The translations under genes were made by a program, and so were the position numbers. The notes under the pieces were generated by a model. It ran no database searches. It had not been told where the DNA came from and saw nothing but the letters and a program-made list of their open reading frames with translations. From positions 3,038,001 through 3,102,000 of the forward strand of contig OZ242030.1 of the NCBI GenBank assembly GCA_965205055.1: a stretch of 64,000 nt of DNA. The letters are read 5' to 3'. Shown here one piece after another: positions 8,546-17,546 of the stretch. Position 1 is the stretch's first letter; each line of letters opens with the position of its first letter. This DNA comes from CBDBBY01 sp965205055. GTDB lineage: Bacteria > Pseudomonadota > Alphaproteobacteria > Rhodobacterales > Rhodobacteraceae.

Positions 8546-9526
8546 TCACGCTGCCGGTAGATCGTCCTCAACATAAATCCGAAGGATATCCTTGAAAGTC
8601 TCTTCCGTTCTGAAGCCGAGCGATCTTGCCCGCTCCGCACCGAATTGAGAGGCCCATGTGCTCACAATCGATTGCACCAACGGATCTGGGCTATGCTTGA
8701 CCAGCTTGACTGCGTCGTTTCCCGCGTATTCCCTGAGCGCGTCCAACTGCTCCTGTATCGAACACGTCAACGAAGGCATGGTGAGCGTTCGCCGTCCGTC
8801 GAGACGGCCCGTATCGATTTCGGAAGCATGCGTGAAAAACTTCGCAGCAGATCGGGGAGACGCGTGCATATGCCTGATGTCTGTCGACAGCGGAAGTTCA
8901 GTTTCGCGACCGTTCAAAGGCTCGCGGATTATGCTTGAAAAACACGACGAGGCCGCAGCGTTGGGCTTGCCCGGCCGGACTGTGATCGTCGGGAGACGCA
9001 AAGAGATGCCGTCGACATAGCCCTTCTTTGAGTAATCGGAGATCATCAGTTCGCACATCGCCTTTTGCGTTCCGTAGGATGTGCGCGGCTCGCAAATGAA
9101 TTGATCGCCGATCGGCGTTGGGGGAAAGGGCGGCCCGAACGCCGCGACGGAAGAAGCAAAAACGAATCTGGGCGTGTATGCGCCGCCGGTCTTGTCGTGC
9201 TCGACCCTGAGCGCCTCAAGCAGCGCCCGCGTCGCGTCGAAGTTTACCTGCCAACCGAAATCGAATTCCTGTTCGGCTTGCCCCGACAAGATCGCTGCCA
9301 AGTGGATCATCACGTCGGGTTTCGCTTCCGCAAGTTTTTCCGGCCATCCAGGGTCGGTCAGGCTGCCGCGCAGTTCGATGACAGATCGGATGCCGTCCTC
9401 CGGAAATGCGATGTCGGCAAGAATGATCTCGCCGACAGGCTCGCCGTTCAATCCATTGCTTTGGAGGCGGCGGGCGATCTTTTGGCCGATCATGCCCCCG
9501 CCCCCTGTGATCAGAACTTTCGTCAT
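8546..9526 (-). CDS. NAD-dependent epimerase/dehydratase family protein, D-erythronate dehydrogenase-like
   Basis: 326 aa with the start chosen at MTKVLITGGGG, preceded by a good RBS (GGGAGAAACCG); the open frame extends upstream but without domain content. It is an extended short-chain dehydrogenase: Rossmann motif GGGGMIG at the N-terminus, an NAD-binding acidic position in EIILADI, LAAILSG, and the catalytic YxxxK as SYGTQK. The segment LRLPTITVRPGKPNAAASS with a following REPLNGRE is typical of the DenD branch, which oxidises D-erythronate to 2-oxo-tetronate. No other tetronate-pathway gene is adjacent, so the substrate is uncertain. It lies 165 bp downstream of the DotA-like gene on the same strand. 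Confidence 0.8.
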   Translation of the reverse strand: MTKVLITGGGGMIGQKIARRLQSNGLNGEPVGEIILADIAFPEDGIRSVIELRGSLTDPGWPEKLAEAKPDVMIHLAAILSGQAEQEFDFGWQVNFDATRALLEALRVEHDKTGGAYTPRFVFASSVAAFGPPFPPTPIGDQFICEPRTSYGTQKAMCELMISDYSKKGYVDGISLRLPTITVRPGKPNAAASSCFSSIIREPLNGRETELPLSTDIRHMHASPRSAAKFFTHASEIDTGRLDGRRTLTMPSLTCSIQEQLDALREYAGNDAVKLVKHSPDPLVQSIVSTWASQFGAERARSLGFRTEETFKDILRIYVEDDLPAA

Positions 9527-9690
9527 TCGGTTTCTCCCGGATTCATCGACCGACGGAACACGGTCCGCTTTTTCCTGCAAAATCAATTGTTGCAAGTTGG
9601 CCGATAATGGCATGGACCCGATCTGGTCAAGCGACAACCGGAGGCAAGGTCGCCAAAATCGGGACGGGCTAAGGGCAATCGCGGTCACGC

Positions 9691-12135
9691 TCAATTCCTC
9701 CCGCTTGCTCCGCCAATCGACCCGCGCAAGCGGGAAGCGCCTGCTCCGATCGCCGAGGCGACCGAACCGGCGCTGCCCAGCATGCGGCTTCTGACCGGGC
9801 CATCGCCAAGAGATGCGTCGCCTCCGATCCAAGCGAGCGCTCTGGCGGGGAATTCCGAAACCAAAGAAAAGCTCTGTTCGATGACCGCGACATAAGCGAC
9901 AACGACCAGCGCGCCTGAAGCGATCAGGCCGAATATCGCAACCAGAGGCGATGCGCTGGTCAGAGCGCTCATCGCATAGAACATTCCGATATCGATCAAG
10001 CCGGTCATGATCCTGAACAAGGCGATCCCGATGAAATATCCGACGATCATGAGAGTCGGCGTCAATGTGACGGAAAGCAGCAGCATCCAGCCTCGGCGAC
10101 CGGCTTCGCCGGATATCCCCTCGCCGTCCAACCGGAAATGCCCAAGCGCCCACAAGCTGGATGCCACGACCGCCTCCGCGACAAGCAGGAAATACCCGAT
10201 GACCGCGAAGACCCAATAGAAAAACGGAAGCAGCGGGAGAATGAAGGATTGCGTGACCCCGATTGCAGCCAATGGGGCCGCAATCAGAAATACCGTCGTA
10301 TTCGCGAGAGACTCCGACACCACGGACACGGCGGCGCTGCCGAACATCAGCGACCCTGCCACGTCGAGATACCAGTTCCCCATGTTCACGATCCCGATGA
10401 TCGGATCTTCGCCCCAGCGCGACGGGGACAGGTTTTCGATCATGGATTTGACGCCTTGGGCGAAACTGATGTTCCAAATCTGCCCGATCAGGCCTGCGGA
10501 ACTGTTGCCGGATGCAGCAGCAGCCGCGCTGCCCGGAAGCGGAAAGCCGTAAGCCGCAAGACGGGATGTCGCACGCTCGAGTTCCGCTTCAGCGGTCCGC
10601 CAAATCCGGGCGGCTTCTTCCAAGTGGAGATATTTTCCTTCGTCGACGCCCCCGAAATTGCGCCGAAACCAACCGGGAGAGTCAGATTCAAGAACGACCA
10701 CTCGGTTCAGGCGATTCAACTCGTCTCCGACGTATCCCGACTCGCGTGCCGATACGGATGCCCGAAGAAGACCGGTCGTTTCGGAATTCAGACGAGCGAT
10801 CAGCATGTACCAGTTGCCGGCGCCGATCCAGCCTTCCCCTGAACATTCAGCGGTTCCCGCTTGGGCCTTTCCGCAGTCTCCGCCGGTGATGTAGGTCTCG
10901 ACGATTTCCCGCGCGGGATTCGAACCGTTCGCGCCGCCCGCAATTCGGAGGATTTCGCGATTGCCGGACGCCAGTCGCGCCGTCGCGGCCTCCATCGCCG
11001 CCGCAACCTCGGACATGATATCCGGCAGCGCATCGGAATTGGCGATCAATCCGGGCCACTGCAAATCCAGAATTGCATCCGTACGTTGGACGAGGATGGC
11101 CAGCGTTTCCGAATGCGTGCTTCGAAACGCGCCTTCAGCAGCAGCGGACGTTTGCGGATCAAAGTTCTTGACGAATTCTGGAGGCTTGGGGATTGAATAC
11201 GAACCGCACACGCCGTCCCGCCGTTCGCCGATGGTGGAAATGATCTCCGTCGAGCTGTCGGATTGAATCTCTTCCAGCCTTACCTTCAGCTGGCTTCCGG
11301 CCGCTTCAAACTGATGGTTCGCAATCCGCGCGCAAAGCTGGTTGAGGTAAACGGTTTTGAACAACTCGCCATCCGCGCGGGATGCGGATTTCGCGATCGG
11401 CACGCCTCCCGCCAGTATTCGACGCGCTCCCTGGCCCCAGATTTCCGAAGCCATGGCGGTGGCCCCTTTGACAAGCCACGCGGTTCCGGCTTGGACGACG
11501 TTGTATCCGCCCAATCCGGGCAGAGGAATCAACAGCGCGACTGCGAACAAGACCCGAAGCGGGGCCCAAAGGGACGACCATCTCCGCCCGAGGATTTCGC
11601 CCTCGTGGGCGGACTGCAGGAGCCCGGCAGTCACATTGTATAGGAACAGCACGCCCGCGATGGATAGGATCGCAAGATTCACGAATCCAATGAGCGTCGA
11701 GAATATCGTCGGACCATTGTCCGCTCCGGCTGTTGGAAACAACGGCCCGAACAGCTGGTTCAGCAAGGCGGCACTGTTCAGATCGCCGAATTCCGTTCCG
11801 AAAAATTCGCTCACGCGGGCTTGAATGCCCGGCGGACCGGTTTGCGCGGCGACGGATCCGGGCAGAAGCGCCGATACGCCGAACGGCAAGATTGGCAGGC
11901 ATGTCGCTGGCGCGAAAGATTGACCTGGTTTTCGGCACTTGAATCCAATGAACCGTTCTGGCTGTCGCCGATCTTTCGGCTTGTAGCGAGGCGCAAAGCC
12001 AATCTTCTTTGTCTCGACTGCGATATTGCGTTCCCGTCGCCGACCTTTGCGAAGGCCGGCGACAGTGCAGTGCACGGCGACCAATTCTTGTGGCATGACC
12101 ACGCTGTCAAGACAGCCAGCGCCACCTCTCGTCAT
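9691..12135 (-). CDS. DotA/TraY-family integral membrane protein of a type IVB (I-type) secretion/conjugation system
   Basis: About 800 residues. A signal-peptide-like segment (LPILPFGVSALLPGSVAAQ) is followed by a membrane span (STLIGFVNLAILSIAGVLFL), a long periplasmic region with paired cysteines (QLCAR, GVCGS, GDCGK, TAECSG), then a cluster of C-terminal membrane spans (AALGVTQSF-like, FFYWVFAVIGYFLLVAEAVV, LLLSVTLTPTLMIVGYFIG, LVAIFGLIASGALVVVAYVA). This topology and the WALGHFRLDGEG motif match DotA/TraY, a polytopic inner-membrane component needed for IVB transfer. The start is uncertain: the frame stays open to 12213 but overlaps a small membrane gene there, so I use the ATG at 12135; the signal peptide sits about 80 residues further in and a later non-ATG start is possible. 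The other IVB genes lie 17 kb away. Confidence 0.8.
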   Translation of the reverse strand: MTRGGAGCLDSVVMPQELVAVHCTVAGLRKGRRRERNIAVETKKIGFAPRYKPKDRRQPERFIGFKCRKPGQSFAPATCLPILPFGVSALLPGSVAAQTGPPGIQARVSEFFGTEFGDLNSAALLNQLFGPLFPTAGADNGPTIFSTLIGFVNLAILSIAGVLFLYNVTAGLLQSAHEGEILGRRWSSLWAPLRVLFAVALLIPLPGLGGYNVVQAGTAWLVKGATAMASEIWGQGARRILAGGVPIAKSASRADGELFKTVYLNQLCARIANHQFEAAGSQLKVRLEEIQSDSSTEIISTIGERRDGVCGSYSIPKPPEFVKNFDPQTSAAAEGAFRSTHSETLAILVQRTDAILDLQWPGLIANSDALPDIMSEVAAAMEAATARLASGNREILRIAGGANGSNPAREIVETYITGGDCGKAQAGTAECSGEGWIGAGNWYMLIARLNSETTGLLRASVSARESGYVGDELNRLNRVVVLESDSPGWFRRNFGGVDEGKYLHLEEAARIWRTAEAELERATSRLAAYGFPLPGSAAAAASGNSSAGLIGQIWNISFAQGVKSMIENLSPSRWGEDPIIGIVNMGNWYLDVAGSLMFGSAAVSVVSESLANTTVFLIAAPLAAIGVTQSFILPLLPFFYWVFAVIGYFLLVAEAVVASSLWALGHFRLDGEGISGEAGRRGWMLLLSVTLTPTLMIVGYFIGIALFRIMTGLIDIGMFYAMSALTSASPLVAIFGLIASGALVVVAYVAVIEQSFSLVSEFPARALAWIGGDASLGDGPVRSRMLGSAGSVASAIGAGASRLRGSIGGASGRN

Positions 12136-12167
12136 CGTCTTGACCGGCCGAATTGCCCGCGAGCGGA

Positions 12168-12335
12168 TCAAAACGGCGGCCTTCCGACCGCAGGCGGTCC
12201 GAAGACGAGCCATGCCGCCGTCGCAAGCACGGACAAGTAAACCAGCAGAAATGCCAAGGCGACCGCACGAAACAACAATGCCTTGTCGGAGGCTCTACGC
12301 CCGGCAGTGTTCGCAGTCCGAAGAAATTTTCCCAT
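12168..12335 (-). CDS. 55-aa single-pass membrane protein upstream of DotA-like gene
   Basis: A short minus-strand frame reads MGKFLRTANTAGRRASDKAL, then a hydrophobic segment from LFRAVALAFLLVYLSVLATA to AAWLVF, ending GRPPF. It is a basic N-terminus plus one clear membrane helix, as in the small accessory subunits common in type IV secretion operons. It precedes the DotA-like gene on the same strand with about 30 bp between its stop and the proposed DotA start, so the two may be co-transcribed. No family name can be given. Confidence 0.55.
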   Translation of the reverse strand: MGKFLRTANTAGRRASDKALLFRAVALAFLLVYLSVLATAAWLVFGPPAVGRPPF

Positions 12336-12749
12336 TGGGAAGACATACGCCGCGGACCCGGTTCAACCCGACTGGTCATTTCGGTGGGATCGGCATTTTT
12401 CTGTGGAAAGCGGTTTCGGGCTATTCGGAGTTTCATCGGTTCGTGTTCAACCGTCGGAAGCTCATCTGATCAGGAAACAATCCGCATGACCCGACAAGCA
12501 GGCGGCATGGCCGCCCTTCCGCAGCGCATGGACAAATGTCCTCGGCAGCAAACCGGAACAGGTCTGATCAACCGCGGCCTCGCCCGCTGCGTTCTGCCGA
12601 ACATTCGCATCAGCGAATGGAAGACCAAAGAAATCGCTCCGCAAATTCGTACCGATGAGGATGTGCATTCGATTGAGTTCAGCGCGGCGCATCCGGGTCG
12701 CAATCCAAGACCGCATGCCTTCCGCTGCGCGCTGGCGGAAATTCCATAC

Positions 12750-13766
12750 TTGAAACGATTAGCGACAAAAGTCGGTCTTGCTATCGCGGCGATATTCTTC
12801 GCAGCACCCGGTTTCGCCGCGTCCGATGCAGCGGCATCGGCGCCGGCGTCCGGCACCTTGGCGGGCATCGCCAGACAAGGAACGCTCGGCGAACTGGAAA
12901 TCTGGGAAATCCCAGGATCGGAACTCAAACTCCTTGTGGGCAGCCGTTACGGAGAAGTTTTGATCGCGAAACTGATTTCGCCGCCGAAGAATTGGCCGAC
13001 GGACGCTGAAAACGCGAGCCAGCAATTGGATGCAGAAGAGCTATGCGCGGTCGACGATGTCTTGGCGTACGGCGATCCGGCTGAGCTCTACAATCGCGAC
13101 GTTCGCGATTTGCCCGAGACCCTCGGAATTGGCAGGCAAAATCCTGATCATGCGGCTTCAAGGACGCCGCTGCGCTCAAAATCCGCGGCTTATTCGAGCG
13201 CGACCGAATATTCGGGGTTCGCGGAACCGGGTCGGCTTCCAAGCGAAGCATCCGCTTCATCAATCGACCAATCGGTTGCATTGGAATCGATCCGCAAGGA
13301 CGCATTCTGGTTCAGCGTCGGAAAACGAGGAGCGCCGACGGTCTACGCCGTCATCGACCCGGATTGCCCGTTCTGCGCGAAAGCGATGACGAATTTGAAA
13401 GACGAGGTGGAAGTCGGAAAGCTGCAGCTTCGTGTCGTCCCCGTCCATGCATTGGGCGAACATTCCGCCGATCTGATCGCGGCCATGCTGACCGACAAGG
13501 AGCCGCCGGTCGCATTCTGGCGTCATGAAATTCAAAAGGGAACCTTCGGGGCTTCGGATCTTGCGCCTGTAGACTTCAAGTCGCTGCGGCCCGAACTGCG
13601 CGCCGCGATCGAAAGCAATCTCGCCCTGATCTCGCGCTTGAAAATTGAAGGCGTTCCGTTCTTCGCTTTCGAAACCAGCAACGGTCCCGCGGTATATTTC
13701 GGGGTGCCGGAACCGAACGTTTTCGCCAATGCGCTTCCCGACCCTTACGACGGCGGAAGCAATTGA
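12750..13766 (+). CDS. Periplasmic thioredoxin-fold protein, DsbC/TraF-like
   Basis: The frame is open from 12153, but I choose a TTG start at 12750, which follows GGCGGA at 9 nt and gives a canonical Sec signal (KRLATKVGLAIAAIFFAAPG then FAA|SDA). The mature protein has an N-terminal segment resembling the DsbC dimerisation region (IWEIPGSELKLLVG), a linker, then a thioredoxin fold with the redox motif DPDCPFC and cis-Pro region EGVPFFAF. DsbC-type proteins isomerise disulfides in the periplasm. Its position, divergent from a DotA-like gene whose product has several periplasmic cysteines, suggests a role in folding transfer-apparatus proteins. The upstream frame (from 12487) could instead belong to a longer leaderless protein, but it lacks recognisable content. 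Confidence 0.7.
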   Translation: MKRLATKVGLAIAAIFFAAPGFAASDAAASAPASGTLAGIARQGTLGELEIWEIPGSELKLLVGSRYGEVLIAKLISPPKNWPTDAENASQQLDAEELCAVDDVLAYGDPAELYNRDVRDLPETLGIGRQNPDHAASRTPLRSKSAAYSSATEYSGFAEPGRLPSEASASSIDQSVALESIRKDAFWFSVGKRGAPTVYAVIDPDCPFCAKAMTNLKDEVEVGKLQLRVVPVHALGEHSADLIAAMLTDKEPPVAFWRHEIQKGTFGASDLAPVDFKSLRPELRAAIESNLALISRLKIEGVPFFAFETSNGPAVYFGVPEPNVFANALPDPYDGGSN

Positions 13767-14059
13767 TTTGATTGAACCCAGCTTCCAAGTCGGACTTTGA
13801 CCGGTGACAGTGGCCGACGTCTCTCGAACGATAATGCGGTCCACAAGTTCACCGCTGCGATAAACAGGCCCTCCGTGAGGGTCGGAGCGCGCAGCGCGAC
13901 CGGGCAGACCGAATATACGGAATTATCGGCACTCACTTGTGGCAATGAAGAAGGAGTTGCAACCGGGGTTCAGTTTCCGCTCCGGAAACGGGAGCGGAGA
14001 CCGACGGTGCCGGAGACGCGGGGAAAACCAGTGAGCCTTCGAGGCGCCACCGAACACGC
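13767..14059. other. Non-coding, repeat-like
   Basis: No supported gene. The piece GGTCGGAGCGCGCAGCGCGACCGG (13876 onward) resembles the palindromic step of the dispersed repeat seen at 1909-2085 and 37025-37200. A GC-rich inverted stretch, CCGCTCCGGAAACGGGAGCGG, lies near 13977. Confidence 0.4.
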
Positions 14060-14166
14060 GCAAGGGGTTTTCGGAGGCGTCCGCGTGTATACTGGGTCTT
14101 GGTGGTCTTGTTCCAAGGCATGCCCGGTATCCTTTTGTCGGATTCAAAGTTGACAAAAGATATCAC
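14060..14166 (-). pseudogene. IS5-family transposase N-terminal fragment
   Basis: From an ATG at 14164-14166 the minus strand reads MISFVNFESDKRIPGMPWNK then TTKTQYTRGRLR. The PWNKTTxxQYxRxxLR phrase is the typical N-terminus of IS5 (IS1031/IS903 group) transposases. The similarity then stops and unrelated GC-rich DNA follows. It sits just beyond the end of the C-terminal IS5 fragment at 14248-14645, in the same orientation, as if two copies had lain head to tail. Confidence 0.45.
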
Positions 14167-14247
14167 ATCTTGGCGAGACTACTCAATTTTCGGTCAAACT
14201 CTTAGAGTATGAACGGAAATTCATGAATCCGATTTTATTGTTTATTG

Positions 14248-14645
14248 TCAGCATGTTGCGGCCCTTGCGATCCGGCGCGTCATGAAGCGGCACGCGGCCA
14301 GCTGCGCCCACGCCAGAGAGCTCTCCAAGCTCCGCTCATAGTCCTTCGCCAGACGCCGGCAGCGCGACATCCAAGCGAAGGTCCGCTCCACGACCCAGCG
14401 GCGGTAGAGAACCGTGAAGCCTTTGACATCCTTGGGTTTTTTGATGATCTCAAGATCGGATCCGATGCCGAGCTTCTTGAGCGCGGACGCCAGCTTCTCT
14501 CCCCGGCATCCGCCGTCCGCCCAGATTTTCTTGATGTGCGGCGCCTTCTCCAGCACTCCGAGGATCACCGCCGGAGCTCCGTCCCGATCCTGCACCGAAG
14601 CCGCGTGGACGGCGAGCCCGAGCGGGAGCCCTTCCACGTTGTCAA
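14248..14645 (-). pseudogene. IS5-family (IS1031-like) transposase C-terminal fragment
   Basis: The minus-strand frame NVEGLPLGLAVHAASVQDRD continues to KKIWADGGCRGEKL (second catalytic Asp) and VVERTFAWMSRCRRLAKDYE (catalytic Glu) and ends RAATC. These are the C-terminal DDE signatures of IS5-type transposases. The N-terminal part is missing because an IS21-family element is inserted at about 14645. The AT-rich tail after the stop (14200-14250) is repeated at 54298-54350, which marks the right end of this element. Confidence 0.8.
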
Positions 14646-14717
14646 TGCTAAAGTAAAATTCCCCAAAAGTGCTAAAGCAGAATTCCCCACCTTTCGGTGT
14701 TTTGGCGGCGAGCCAGT

Positions 14718-15554
14718 TCAGTCGTCGGTTCGGATCTCCTTTCTGGGCCGGCCTCGTTTTTTCGGCGGCGGCGGCGGCGTGATTGGCGCATTCGTTCGGA
14801 CGTGTTCGGGAATGAGGTCGGCGTGCTTTCCGGACCGGTAGCTTGCGCCTTCGATTCGGACGACGACGGCGTGGTGGAGGAGCCGGTCGAGGAGGGCCGT
14901 CGCGACGACGGGATCGCCGAAGATGTCGCCCCATTCCGCGAAGCTTCTGTTCGATGTGAGGATCATCGCGCCTTTTTCATATCTCGCATTCACGATTTGG
15001 AAGAACAGGCTTGCTCCGCCTTGCGTGATGGGCAAGTATCCGATTTCATCGACGACGAGGATCGCGGCCCGCGCGAAGAAGCGGATTTTTTCGGCGAGCC
15101 GGCCTTGTCGCTCGGCTTTGGCGAGGCTGTCGGTGAGTTCGGCGAGCGTCGTCTTGTAGACGCTTTTTCCGGCTTTGACGGCGGCGATGCCGAGTGCGGT
15201 CGCGAGGTGGGATTTTCCTGTGCCTGGCGGTCCGAGGAAGTGGACGGTTTCGCGTCTCCGGATGAAGTCGAGCTGGGCCAAGGCGGCGATTCTCTCCCGG
15301 TCGAGCGAAGGCTGGAATGCGAAGTCGAAGCTTTCGACCGTCTTGACGGGGAGGAACTTCGCGGTTCGCAATGCGATGTCGATTCTCCACGTTTCGCGCA
15401 GGGCGCAATCCTCGCTGAGGAGGGCGTCGATGGCTTCTACGGCTGTGATCTCGCCCTGCTCCAGCCGCCGCAGCGTGGGTCCGAGCGCTTCGAGCGCCCG
15501 GGGCATCTTCAGTCCGACGAGGGCGGCGCCGATGCGGTCGATGAGTTCGGTCAT
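14718..15554 (-). CDS. istB: IS21-family helper ATPase IstB
   Basis: 278 aa from MTELIDRIGAALVGLKMPRA. Hallmarks are Walker A FLGPPGTGKSHLA, Walker B AAILVVDEIGYLP, sensor-type LTSNRSFAEWGDIFGDP, and the C-terminal VVVRIEGASYRSGKHADL. IstB is the AAA+ DNA-binding partner that directs the IstA transposase. The start was chosen where IstB homology begins; the open frame extends upstream only because istA has shifted into it. The gene appears intact although its istA partner does not. A lysine/arginine-rich tail (PPPPPKKRGRPRK) ends the protein. Confidence 0.92.
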   Translation of the reverse strand: MTELIDRIGAALVGLKMPRALEALGPTLRRLEQGEITAVEAIDALLSEDCALRETWRIDIALRTAKFLPVKTVESFDFAFQPSLDRERIAALAQLDFIRRRETVHFLGPPGTGKSHLATALGIAAVKAGKSVYKTTLAELTDSLAKAERQGRLAEKIRFFARAAILVVDEIGYLPITQGGASLFFQIVNARYEKGAMILTSNRSFAEWGDIFGDPVVATALLDRLLHHAVVVRIEGASYRSGKHADLIPEHVRTNAPITPPPPPKKRGRPRKEIRTDD

Positions 15555-16779
15555 CGGGCTGCCCCCTGCCGTTCGAGGCGGCGTCCGACGGCGTCGTAGA
15601 AGGCCAGGGGCCGTTTCGGCGCCTCCTCGAGGTCGGGCAAGTCGATCCGGGGCGGAGGCGGCCTGCGGTGGCCGGGATCGACCCTGCGGCGGTTCCGGCC
15701 TTCGAGGACCGGATGCCGCGCGATCAGCGTCCTGTCTTCGAAGATCCGCACTTCCGCGGGATGCCGCTGCACCTCCAGCACGCGCTTGCGGGCGGCGTCG
15801 GGCACCGAGTAGAGGTTTCCGCCGACGGAGACCATTCCGTCGCAGCCGGCGCGCCGCTCGACGGTCAGGACCGCGTCGCAGGGGGTGCGCGGGCAGCGGA
15901 ACCAAATAGCCTTGCTCTTCGGCGAAGGCCTGGTCGACGATCCGTCCGGTGGTGGCGTGGACGCGCGGATTGGCGATCTCGCCGCGCCAATCGTCGAATT
16001 GCGCGTTGAGGTCGTCGAGGCTGCGGAAGGTCCGGTCGAGGAAGAAGTCCTGGCGTATGCAACGGAACGGCCGCTCGACCTTGCCCTTGGTCTTCGCCCG
16101 GCAGGCTTTGCAGGCTTTCGGCGCCGATCCGTAGTGGTCGAGCAAGGCGACCAGCGACGGATTGTAGACCGCGGACCGGTCGGCGCCCTCTCCCAGGACG
16201 GCGGTCTTCATCCGGTCGCAGGCGCCTCTTTCGTCGCCCCTCCCCGCATGCGTCGAATGCGGACGAGTGGCATCTCAGGACGGTCTCGAGCTTCCGGTCG
16301 GCGCAGAACCGCCCCCACAGCCATCGGCTGCATCCGAGGACGAACGAGAACGGATGGACTTTCCTGAAGACGCCGGGCTCGTCGGCGTATTCGGTTTTGA
16401 ATTCGGCGAAGTCGGCCTGGGCCTGCTCGCCGGGCCCGGTCTCGAAGCGCCGCTCGAACCTGGGCGCCGCGTCCGGCCGGATCGCGCGGAGATGGGCGGT
16501 CACCGCCGTGTAGCCGCCTTCGTAGCCGCGCTCCCGGATCTCCCGGAACAGCCGGCGTCCGGACAGATCCGGGCAGTTCCCGATCTTGTCCGCGAGATAG
16601 TCCTCGTACGGCTCCAGAAGCCTCGGCCGCGGCTCCCGCGGCGAATAGGCCGGAGCCGCGAGGCCCCGGTCCGGATGCTTGCGGACCGTCTTGCGGTCCA
16701 GGCCCGTCCGGCGCGCGATCGCGCTGATCGAAAGGCCTTCCCGTTTCAGTTCTTGCAACATGACAATCTTCTCCAGCAA
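15551..16779 (-). pseudogene. istA: IS21-family transposase IstA, two frameshifts
   Basis: The N-terminus MLEKIVMLQELKREGLSISA with the helix-turn-helix SISAIARRTGLDRKTVRKH and the first catalytic region (GEQAQADFAEF, then HPFSFVLGCSR) reads in one frame to about 16215. Homology continues in a second frame (AVYNPSLVALLDHYGSAPKA to EEQGYLVPLP) and then in a third (VLTVERRAGC, GMVSVGGNLYSVP) to the stop just before istB. At least two frameshifts therefore inactivate it. The 4-nt junction with istB is the usual IS21 overlap. Confidence 0.88.
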
Positions 16780-16975
16780 CTGTATCTCGAGATCGTCAAA
16801 ATTCGGGTGGAATCGCGGCGGGATCGGGTCATTGAGGGTTCATGCGGGTTTTGCCTCTTCAAGGCTGCGCCGGGTCCAATTCGTCCGCTTCCGATGATGA
16901 ACCCGGACATCGTTCCGGATTTTTGTGTTTTCGGGTCGTTCGCCCGTTTTTCGTTCGCGGCGGCGCGGCGAGCGT

Positions 16976-17044
16976 GGAAAGCCTGTGGACAATCCTTATT
17001 TGCGCTCTTTCTCGGTTTGGAGTCCGGGGCTTGGATTGACCACG
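16976..17044. repeat. Palindromic repeat with TGTGGACAATCC arms (copy 1)
   Basis: Left arm GGAAAGCCTGTGGACAATCC at 16976-16995 and right arm GGATTGACCACG at 17033-17044 can pair around a 37-nt loop. The same arms recur at 17148-17215, 17783-17858, 58611-58686 and near 23060-23128. The arms resemble DnaA-box-like or REP sequences, but no origin gene is present. Confidence 0.6.
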
Positions 17045-17147
17045 CTTCCCACACTCTCCGCTGTCGGCGGCCGGTCCCGGTTCGGCGCTTTCCATTCCGC
17101 AACAGCCCTGCGGGGCTTTTTCATATAGGATTCTTTTGGGGTTGGGC

Positions 17148-17215
17148 CGTGGAAATGTGGACAATCCTTTCCGTCGCTTGCGGCCGTGCCGCGGTCCGGG
17201 CTTGGATTGCCCACA
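17148..17215. repeat. Palindromic repeat with TGTGGACAATCC arms (copy 2)
   Basis: TGTGGACAATCC at 17156-17167 pairs with GGATTGCCCACA at 17204-17215. The loop (TTTCCGTCGCTTGCGG...) differs from copy 1, so the arms rather than the loop are conserved. The stretch 16800-17258 has no supported gene. Confidence 0.6.
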
Positions 17216-17258
17216 TTCCCACAGCCCCATCCGGCCTCGGCGCCCGGGCCGCGATCCG

Positions 17259-17546
17259 TCATCCGGTTTGCGGCGTCCAGGGCTGGCGGGATTTGCACAA
17301 GGCGTTGGCGATCACGACGAGCTTGCGGGCGACGGCCGCGGCGACGACCTTGTGCGGCTTCCCCTCCTTCCGCAGCCGATCGGCGAAGACCTTCAAGTCC
17401 GTGTTGCGGATCGAGGCGACGAGCGCGGCTTGATGCAGGACGCATCGGAGCGCCCGGCGACCGCCGCCGATCATCCGCTTCCCGCGCATCTGTCCGCTGT
17501 CCCGCGCGACCGGCGCAAGCCCCGCGAGCGAGGCGGCCTGCTCTCC
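17259..17546 (-). pseudogene. IS110-family transposase C-terminal fragment
   Basis: The minus frame reads AASLAGLAPVARDSGQMRGK then RMIGGGRRALRCVLHQAALV, continuing to FADRLRKEGKPHKVVAAAVARK. This is the conserved Transposase_20 region of IS110/IS1111 enzymes. The N-terminal RuvC-like half is missing because an IS256 copy begins at 17547. Confidence 0.88.

Larger units (their letters stand above)
14646..16800 (-). mobile_element. IS21-family element (istA broken, istB intact)
   Basis: The left boundary is set by TGCTAAAGTAAAATTCCCC and a second, offset repeat TGCTAAAGCAGAATTCCCC, the multiple terminal repeats typical of IS21 elements. They are immediately followed by istB, and istA lies upstream on the minus strand. 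The element interrupts an IS5 transposase gene on its left side. A matching right end could not be found; the region beyond 16780 looks rearranged. The same terminal repeats survive alone, inverted, at 57716-57757. Confidence 0.75.

Noticed and set aside
9527..10477. N-terminal extension of the epimerase frame to 643 aa
   Set aside because: It is antiparallel-frame DNA inside the DotA-like gene; the epimerase begins at MTKVLITGG with an RBS.
12153..12749. Long N-terminal extension of the DsbC-like protein
   Set aside because: The first part overlaps genes on the other strand and the signal peptide fits a TTG start at 12750. The part from 12487 remains possible but unsupported.
16976..17215. 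DnaA-box-like TGTGGACAA motifs as a replication origin
   Set aside because: No dnaA/repA gene, AT-rich unwinding region or iteron spacing; the motifs are arms of dispersed palindromes, some carried by IS256.
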